Of a DNA stretch of 42,487 bases, positions 34,049-42,487 are shown piece after piece. Location: NCBI RefSeq assembly GCF_014201885.1, contig NZ_JACHFN010000021.1, positions 1-42,487 on the forward strand. Reading direction: 5' to 3'. How positions within the stretch are numbered: position 1 is the stretch's first letter; each line of letters opens with the position of its first letter. Origin of the DNA: Deinococcus budaensis (lineage in GTDB: Bacteria > Deinococcota > Deinococci > Deinococcales > Deinococcaceae). The notes beneath the pieces are model-generated. The model did not search any database and had not been told where the DNA came from. It was given only the letters and a program-made list of their open reading frames with translations. A program made the position numbers and the translations under genes.

Positions 34049-34600
34049 ATGCCGCCTCCCCCCGTCACCGCCCCCAAAGCCCAGTGGCGGGCCTGGGCGC
34101 GGGAGGTCCGGGCGAGGCTACCCGACCGCTCCGCCGAGGTCACCCGGCACCTGTCGGCCTTTCTCCACGCCCGGGGCGCGCGGCGGGTCCTGGCCTACCG
34201 CGCCCTGCCGGGAGAACCGGACCTGACCGGGCTGGCGGGAGAGTTCGATCTGTTCACCTCCCGCGCCCGCTTCCGGCCCGCGCCGCACCTCACCCTGCAC
34301 CCCTGGCACACCGCGAGCGAGGTGAGCCGTTTCGGGGCGCTCCAGCCCCCCGCCGACGCGCCGCGCGTGGCGCTGGAGACGCTCGACGCCGTGCTGCTGC
34401 CGGCGCTGGCCTTCGACCGCCGGGGCGTGCGGCTGGGCTACGGGGGCGGCTTTTACGACCGCCTGCTGCCGGACTTCGCCGGACTGACGGTCGGCGTGGT
34501 GTGGGACGCGCTGCGGGTGGCCAAGCTGCCGCAAGAAGACCACGACCTGCGGGCCAGCTTCCTGGCGACCGAGACGGGCGTGCGGCCCACGGCGCCCTGA
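34049..34600 (+). CDS. 5-formyltetrahydrofolate cyclo-ligase
   Basis: A 183-residue enzyme that uses ATP to convert 5-formyl-THF back to 5,10-methenyl-THF. The family signature [19 protein letters not shown] is intact near the C-terminus, and an N-terminal basic region ([13 protein letters not shown]) matches the substrate/ATP-binding helix. 5-Formyl-THF arises from methenyl-THF by a glycine-dependent side reaction of serine hydroxymethyltransferase and inhibits folate enzymes, so placement about 650 bp from the glycine cleavage genes makes sense. ATG 34049 follows a TACGCT box. A GC hairpin without a T run lies after the stop (34601-34614). Confidence 0.92.
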   Translation: MPPPPVTAPKAQWRAWAREVRARLPDRSAEVTRHLSAFLHARGARRVLAYRALPGEPDLTGLAGEFDLFTSRARFRPAPHLTLHPWHTASEVSRFGALQPPADAPRVALETLDAVLLPALAFDRRGVRLGYGGGFYDRLLPDFAGLTVGVVWDALRVAKLPQEDHDLRASFLATETGVRPTAP

Positions 34601-34622
34601 GCCGCCTGGGCGGCGCGCCCCC

Positions 34623-35180
34623 TCAGTCTTCCACCCGCAGCGGCCAGGCCTCCTCGGGCCGGTACAGGCCGCCGGGGCCGGGCTTGCGCAGCCGCCAGAC
34701 CTCGCGGGCGGTGAAGGTGAGAGGCCGCGCTTCCAGGTCGGCGAACTCGGCCCGCGCGGCGTCCAGCACGGCTCCCAGGTTCTCCCCGCGCCGCCGCAGC
34801 GCGAGCGTGAGGTGGGGGGTCATCGCCGGTCCCTCGTACCCGAAGCGCGCGGCAGGTTCCAGCGCTTCCAGCAGCCGCAGGTGCAGGGCCACCACGTCCG
34901 GTGAGTCCACCGCCAGATACACGGCCCGGCCCCCCGCGAAGACCCGCGCCCCCCCGACCCGCAGGGCCAGGGGCGCACTCCCGGCCACGACCGCCCGCGC
35001 GGCCGGCACCCAGCCCAGGTCCGCGCCCAGGCCGCTGCGGGCCTTGACGGTCACGTGCGGGGCGCTCTCGCGCCGCCCCAGCCGCGCGCGGAAGGCGTCC
35101 ACCCGCGCTCCCAGGTCGGGCGGCGGCAGCACCCCCAGCAGGAAAGAGGCGTGCGCGTGCGCGTTTTTCGGCCCATTCAT
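34623..35180 (-). CDS. 2'-5' RNA ligase family protein (2H phosphoesterase)
   Basis: A 185-residue protein with the two HxT motifs of the 2H phosphoesterase/RNA ligase superfamily: [10 protein letters not shown] near residue 47 and [10 protein letters not shown] near residue 124. ThpR/LigT members act on RNA 2',3'-cyclic phosphates or 2'-5' linkages. Both His-x-Thr pairs are intact, so it should be active; the natural substrate is unknown. ATG 35180 lies 5 nt after a TAGGCT box. Divergent from gcvT across 70 bp. Confidence 0.85.
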   Translation of the reverse strand: MNGPKNAHAHASFLLGVLPPPDLGARVDAFRARLGRRESAPHVTVKARSGLGADLGWVPAARAVVAGSAPLALRVGGARVFAGGRAVYLAVDSPDVVALHLRLLEALEPAARFGYEGPAMTPHLTLALRRRGENLGAVLDAARAEFADLEARPLTFTAREVWRLRKPGPGGLYRPEEAWPLRVED

Positions 35181-35185
35181 GCCCC

Positions 35186-35191
35186 AGCCTA
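35186..35191 (-). promoter_or_regulatory. Leaderless -10 box (TAGGCT) of the 2H phosphoesterase gene
   Basis: TAGGCT on the minus strand ends 5 nt before the ATG at 35180, one base closer than usual here. Confidence 0.4.
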
Positions 35192-35238
35192 GCGGGCTAC
35201 ACGTCCGGGCGGCCGGGACACGTCAGGCGGCCCTCCGG

Positions 35239-35244
35239 TACAGT
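35239..35244 (+). promoter_or_regulatory. Leaderless -10 box (TACAGT) of the gcv operon
   Basis: TACAGT ends 6 nt before the GTG at 35251. There is no room for a glycine riboswitch between this box and gcvT. Confidence 0.5.
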
Positions 35245-35250
35245 TTGGGC

Positions 35251-36321
35251 GTGACCCCGACGACCGAAACGCCGCTGAAGCGGACGCCCCTGCACGCCGC
35301 GCACCTGCGGGCGGGTGCCCGTATGGTTCCCTTCGGGGGCTGGGACATGCCCGTGCAGTACGCGGGCGTCAAGGCCGAGCACGAGGCCGTCCGCACCCGC
35401 GCCGGGATGTTCGACGTGTCGCACATGGGCGAGTTCCGCGTGACCGGGCCAGACGCCGAGGCTTTCCTCCAGCGCGTGACCACCAACGACGTGACCAAAC
35501 TGAGGCCCGGCCGCGCCCAGTACAACTGGCTCCCCAACGACGCGGGCGGCCTGGTGGACGACATCTACGTCTACCGGGTGGCCGACACCGAGTTCCTGCT
35601 CGTCGTGAACGCCTCCAACATCGAAAAGGACTGGGCGCACCTCCAGGCACACGCGGCCGGTTCGGAGGTGCAGCTCTCCGACGAATCGGGAGACTGGGGA
35701 TTGATCGCCGTCCAGGGGCCCGAGGCCGGGGCCCTGCTGCAACCCCATACCGACGTGGACCTGGGCGCGAAGAAGAAGAACGCCTTTTTCTCCGGCACCC
35801 TGCTGGAGTTCCCGGTCCTGTTCGCCCGCACCGGCTACACCGGGGAAGACGGCTTCGAGGTTTTCGTGAAGGCCGGGGACGCCGAGGCGCTGTGGGACCG
35901 CCTCGTCGCGGTCGGCCTGACCCCGGCGGGCCTGGGCGCCCGCGACACCCTGCGGCTGGAGGCGGGCTTTCCGCTGTACGGCCACGAGTTTGCCGAGGAC
36001 CTCCACCCCCTCGCCAGCACGTATGCCTGGGTGGTCAAGGACAAGGAGCACGTGGGCCGCGCCGCGATCCAGGCCGCGCCCCCGGTGCGCCTGATCGGCC
36101 TCGCGCTTGACCGGGTACCGGTGCGCGAGGGCTACCCGGTGCTGCTGGGCGGCGAGACGGTCGGCCACGTCACCAGCGGCAGCAGCAGCCCCACGCTGGG
36201 CCACCCCATCGCCATGGCGCTGGTCCGCGCCGACGCGGCGAGTGCGGACGCCTACGAGGTCGAGGTGCGCGGCAAGGCGCATCCGGCGCGGCGAATGGAC
36301 CTGCCCTTTTACAAGAGGTAG
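35251..36321 (+). CDS. gcvT: Glycine cleavage system T protein (aminomethyltransferase)
   Basis: A 356-residue enzyme that moves the aminomethyl group from H protein to tetrahydrofolate, releasing ammonia. It starts (M)[18 protein letters not shown] and has [47 protein letters not shown] and [17 protein letters not shown], all folate- or catalysis-related family motifs. The start is a GTG at 35251 placed 6 nt after TACAGT; upstream reading frame is open but lacks family similarity. First gene of gcvT-gcvH-gcvP. Confidence 0.96.
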   Translation: MTPTTETPLKRTPLHAAHLRAGARMVPFGGWDMPVQYAGVKAEHEAVRTRAGMFDVSHMGEFRVTGPDAEAFLQRVTTNDVTKLRPGRAQYNWLPNDAGGLVDDIYVYRVADTEFLLVVNASNIEKDWAHLQAHAAGSEVQLSDESGDWGLIAVQGPEAGALLQPHTDVDLGAKKKNAFFSGTLLEFPVLFARTGYTGEDGFEVFVKAGDAEALWDRLVAVGLTPAGLGARDTLRLEAGFPLYGHEFAEDLHPLASTYAWVVKDKEHVGRAAIQAAPPVRLIGLALDRVPVREGYPVLLGGETVGHVTSGSSSPTLGHPIAMALVRADAASADAYEVEVRGKAHPARRMDLPFYKR

Positions 36322-36410
36322 GCCGGGTGTGGTCAAAAGCCCGCGCAGCGCAGCACCCCACCCCCCAAATCCCACACATCACCCTGGCACGACATAGGAG
36401 AATCAACCCC

Positions 36411-36773
36411 ATGCAGACTCCCCCCGAACTGAAATACGCCGCTTCCCACGAATGGCTCGCCGGGGACGGCACGGTCGGCATCAGCGACTTCGCGCAAGAC
36501 CAGCTGGGCGACGTGGTGTACGTGGAACTGCCCGAGGTGGGGCGCGTCGTCACGGCGGGCGAGACGGTCGCCGTGGTCGAGAGCGTCAAGACCGCCTCCG
36601 ACATCTACGCCCCCGCCAGCGGCACGGTCACGGCCGTCAACGAGGCCCTGTCCGGCACGCCTGAACTGGTCAACAGCGGCCCTTACGAGGACGGCTGGCT
36701 GTTCAAGCTCGACGTGACCGAGGAAAGCGGCGACCTGATGGACGCCGGGGCGTACGCGGCCGCCAACACCTGA
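36411..36773 (+). CDS. gcvH: Glycine cleavage system H protein
   Basis: A 120-residue lipoyl carrier that shuttles the aminomethyl group between P, T and L proteins. Lys60 in [14 protein letters not shown] is the lipoylation site; the flanking [12 protein letters not shown] and [24 protein letters not shown] complete the family pattern. TAGGAG precedes the ATG at 36411 by about 10 nt. It lies 89 bp after gcvT and 92 bp before gcvP. Confidence 0.97.
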   Translation: MQTPPELKYAASHEWLAGDGTVGISDFAQDQLGDVVYVELPEVGRVVTAGETVAVVESVKTASDIYAPASGTVTAVNEALSGTPELVNSGPYEDGWLFKLDVTEESGDLMDAGAYAAANT

Positions 36774-36792
36774 GCCGTGGTCGGCCCCCAGC

Positions 36793-36841
36793 GGTCAGCT
36801 GTTCAGCCCCTGGCGCTGAAGGCCGGCCGCTGAAGCCTGAT
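36793..36841. repeat. Degenerate hairpin repeat between gcvH and gcvP
   Basis: The stretch contains TCAGCTGTTCAG, GCGCTGAAGG and CGCTGAAGCCTGAT, echoing the arms of the aceE-aceF hairpin (TCAGCTTTCAG, GCGCTGAAGG, CTGAAGGCTGAT). The palindrome is imperfect. It is probably an eroded member of the same dispersed repeat. Confidence 0.45.
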
Positions 36842-36865
36842 CTCTTCTTTCCCCAAGGAGAACCC

Positions 36866-39745
<2,880 letters not shown>

Positions 39746-39877
39746 ACGCCACACGCTGACGGGGCGGACCCAGAGCAGCTCCAGAAGAGGCACAGATGTG
39801 GCTCGTTGCCCCGGGCTGCGACACCTCGTTGGGTGGGTCTTGCGCCACCACACGGCCGAACCTGCCCTTCCCCGCTT

Positions 39878-40309
39878 CTACTCCTCGTCCGGCTCCGTCC
39901 TGAGGCCCAGCGCCTGGCGGACGAGCAGGGCCGCCAAACCCAGCCCCAGCAGATGCCCCAGCGGGTGCTGCCCGGCCAGGGCAAAGGCCAGGTCGGCGGC
40001 CAGCAGCAGCCCGGCCAGTCCCACGCCGATCAGGGGTACGCGGCTCTGGTGCGGGGTGGCGTACATGGGGGTGCGGGGGTGGGGGTCGGTCATCGCGTCG
40101 CGGGCTTCCGCGTAGCGGATCAGGGTCAGCACCCCGTACACCAGCAGCAGTCCGGCCAGCAAGATCAGCGCCAGCCCCGGATAGCGCCCGGCGCCCGCGT
40201 AGTCCAGCGCCCCCAGCGCGAAATGCCACAGCGAGGTCAGCAGGGCCAGCAGCGCCAGGCCCAGCGTGGCGGGCGTGCTGTACGTCGGGGGCGCACCAAG
40301 CGGAGGCAT
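39878..40309 (-). CDS. Four-helix membrane protein
   Basis: A 143-residue protein with four hydrophobic segments (about residues 14-36, 43-65, 90-112, 114-134), a Pro/His-containing loop ([18 protein letters not shown]) between helices 2 and 3 and an acidic end (RTEPDEE). No family is recognised. Start at ATG 40309 is tentative: a GTG at 40318 lies 4 nt from a TACCGT sequence (40323-40328, minus strand), and neither spacing is ideal. It is divergent from dnaG. Confidence 0.7.
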   Translation of the reverse strand: MPPLGAPPTYSTPATLGLALLALLTSLWHFALGALDYAGAGRYPGLALILLAGLLLVYGVLTLIRYAEARDAMTDPHPRTPMYATPHQSRVPLIGVGLAGLLLAADLAFALAGQHPLGHLLGLGLAALLVRQALGLRTEPDEE

Positions 40310-40468
40310 AGGGAACACGCCCACGGTACCCCTTCTCGCGGGCCGCAACCGTGGGAACCAGACCGGGGTTCCAGCAGGCGGCGCAGCTGGCCACCGCGCC
40401 AACCTGCGCCCAGCGCGGTCCGGGCGACCACCCGCAAAAAACCACGTCACAGACGCTCTTTCCAGGAC

Positions 40469-40498
40469 TTGGCACCAGGGGCCGGGGAGGCGTACACT
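40469..40498 (+). promoter_or_regulatory. Promoter of dnaG
   Basis: TTGGCA (40469-40474), 18 bp, TACACT (40493-40498). The start would be near 40505, giving a leader of about 40 nt, so dnaG is not leaderless. Confidence 0.65.
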
Positions 40499-40508
40499 GG
40501 CGCTCTAC

Positions 40509-40525
40509 CGTTGCGCCCGGCAACG
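40509..40525 (+). promoter_or_regulatory. Hairpin in the dnaG leader
   Basis: CGTTGC pairs with GCAACG around the loop GCCCG. It lies near the predicted 5' end of the mRNA, before the start codon region, and may stabilise the transcript or affect initiation. Confidence 0.4.
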
Positions 40526-40547
40526 CGGGCAGGGGGTGAGGACCAAC

Positions 40548-42320
<1,773 letters not shown>

Positions 42321-42399
42321 GTGATTTCCAGCGGCAATGGTTCCCGGCAGCGCTGGCGGGGCATATCACCACACCTGCGCAGAGACGGTGCAGGGCATG

Positions 42400-42428
42400 A
42401 AAAAAAGCCCCCACCGGGGGGTGGGGGC
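42400..42428 (-). terminator. Terminator of the tRNA-Gly gene
   Basis: On the minus strand GCCCCCACC pairs perfectly with GGTGGGGGC (4-nt loop), followed by seven Ts. It lies 7 nt after the tRNA 3' CCA. Confidence 0.9.
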
Positions 42429-42435
42429 GGGGGGA

Positions 42436-42487
<52 letters not shown>

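Noticed and set aside
35181..35250. Glycine riboswitch before gcvT
   Set aside because: The -10 box lies only 6 nt from the gcvT start, and the 70-bp gap is too short for the aptamer.
42400..42435. G-rich stretch as a G-quadruplex
   Set aside because: The Gs form a perfect hairpin with a T tail on the minus strand, fully explained as the tRNA terminator.

Overview
This is a high-G+C (roughly two-thirds G+C) bacterial chromosome segment that reads as Deinococcus. The reasons are protein similarity to deinococcal and Thermus homologues (S12, S7, EF-G, UvrB, dCTP deaminase, DnaG), the minus-strand pgm / rpsL-rpsG-fusA-tuf block, and above all promoter architecture. About twenty genes have a TAnnnT -10 hexamer ending only 5-7 nt before an ATG or GTG, the layout of leaderless transcripts that dominates in Deinococcus. 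The genus call is inference; I ran no database search. Nearly the whole window is conserved chromosome. No phage, insertion sequence, CRISPR array or integration site is visible.

Layout. 1-6723 (minus): pgm and a coupled unknown gene, then rpsL, rpsG, fusA, a small membrane-protein gene with its own promoter, and the 5' end of tuf (cut by the window edge). 6822-8946 (plus): a 36-residue membrane peptide, glpX (class II fructose-1,6-bisphosphatase) and a WrbA-type quinone reductase. 9017-15083: a metallophosphoesterase, dcd, a hydrophilin-like 73-residue protein, two DoxX-type membrane proteins, a hot-dog thioesterase divergent from a thiolase, and an ankyrin-repeat protein apparently fused to a second hydrophilic protein. 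15204-19896 (minus): aceE and aceF of pyruvate dehydrogenase separated by a hairpin repeat, divergent from a LysR regulator with a dyad between them. 19992-24377 (plus): LysR, a TMEM175-like channel, uvrB, and a 54 % G+C gene coding for a DpnI / Dam-replacing-type nuclease domain. 24385-31741: uracil/xanthine permease, a stand-alone dsRNA-binding protein, YraN, penicillin-binding protein 1A, an APH-fold kinase, a DUF72 protein and a single-domain response regulator. 31901-39745: hisF-hisIE, an SDR protein, 5-formyl-THF cyclo-ligase, a 2H RNA ligase/phosphodiesterase and the glycine cleavage genes gcvT-gcvH-gcvP. 39878-42487: a four-helix membrane protein, dnaG, and a partial tRNA-Gly(GCC) with its terminator.

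How they fit together. Most genes serve central metabolism and translation: pgm and glpX act in sugar phosphate/gluconeogenic flow, aceEF and the thiolase at acetyl-CoA, and gcvTHP with 5-formyl-THF cyclo-ligase in one-carbon/folate flow. uvrB, dcd and dnaG serve DNA repair, precursor supply and replication.

The strongest accessory signal is the DpnI-like gene 22 nt behind uvrB. It keeps the zinc ribbon and the nuclease-core spacing, but has Gln where DpnI has its catalytic Glu, and it stops before the methyl-reading winged helix. Other points worth a look are an RDRM-like dyad overlapping the uvrB -10 box, the hairpin repeats inside the aceEF and gcv operons, the ankyrin fusion with an internal leaderless-type start, and a low-G+C patch inside gcvP. 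No gap between genes exceeds 300 bp.
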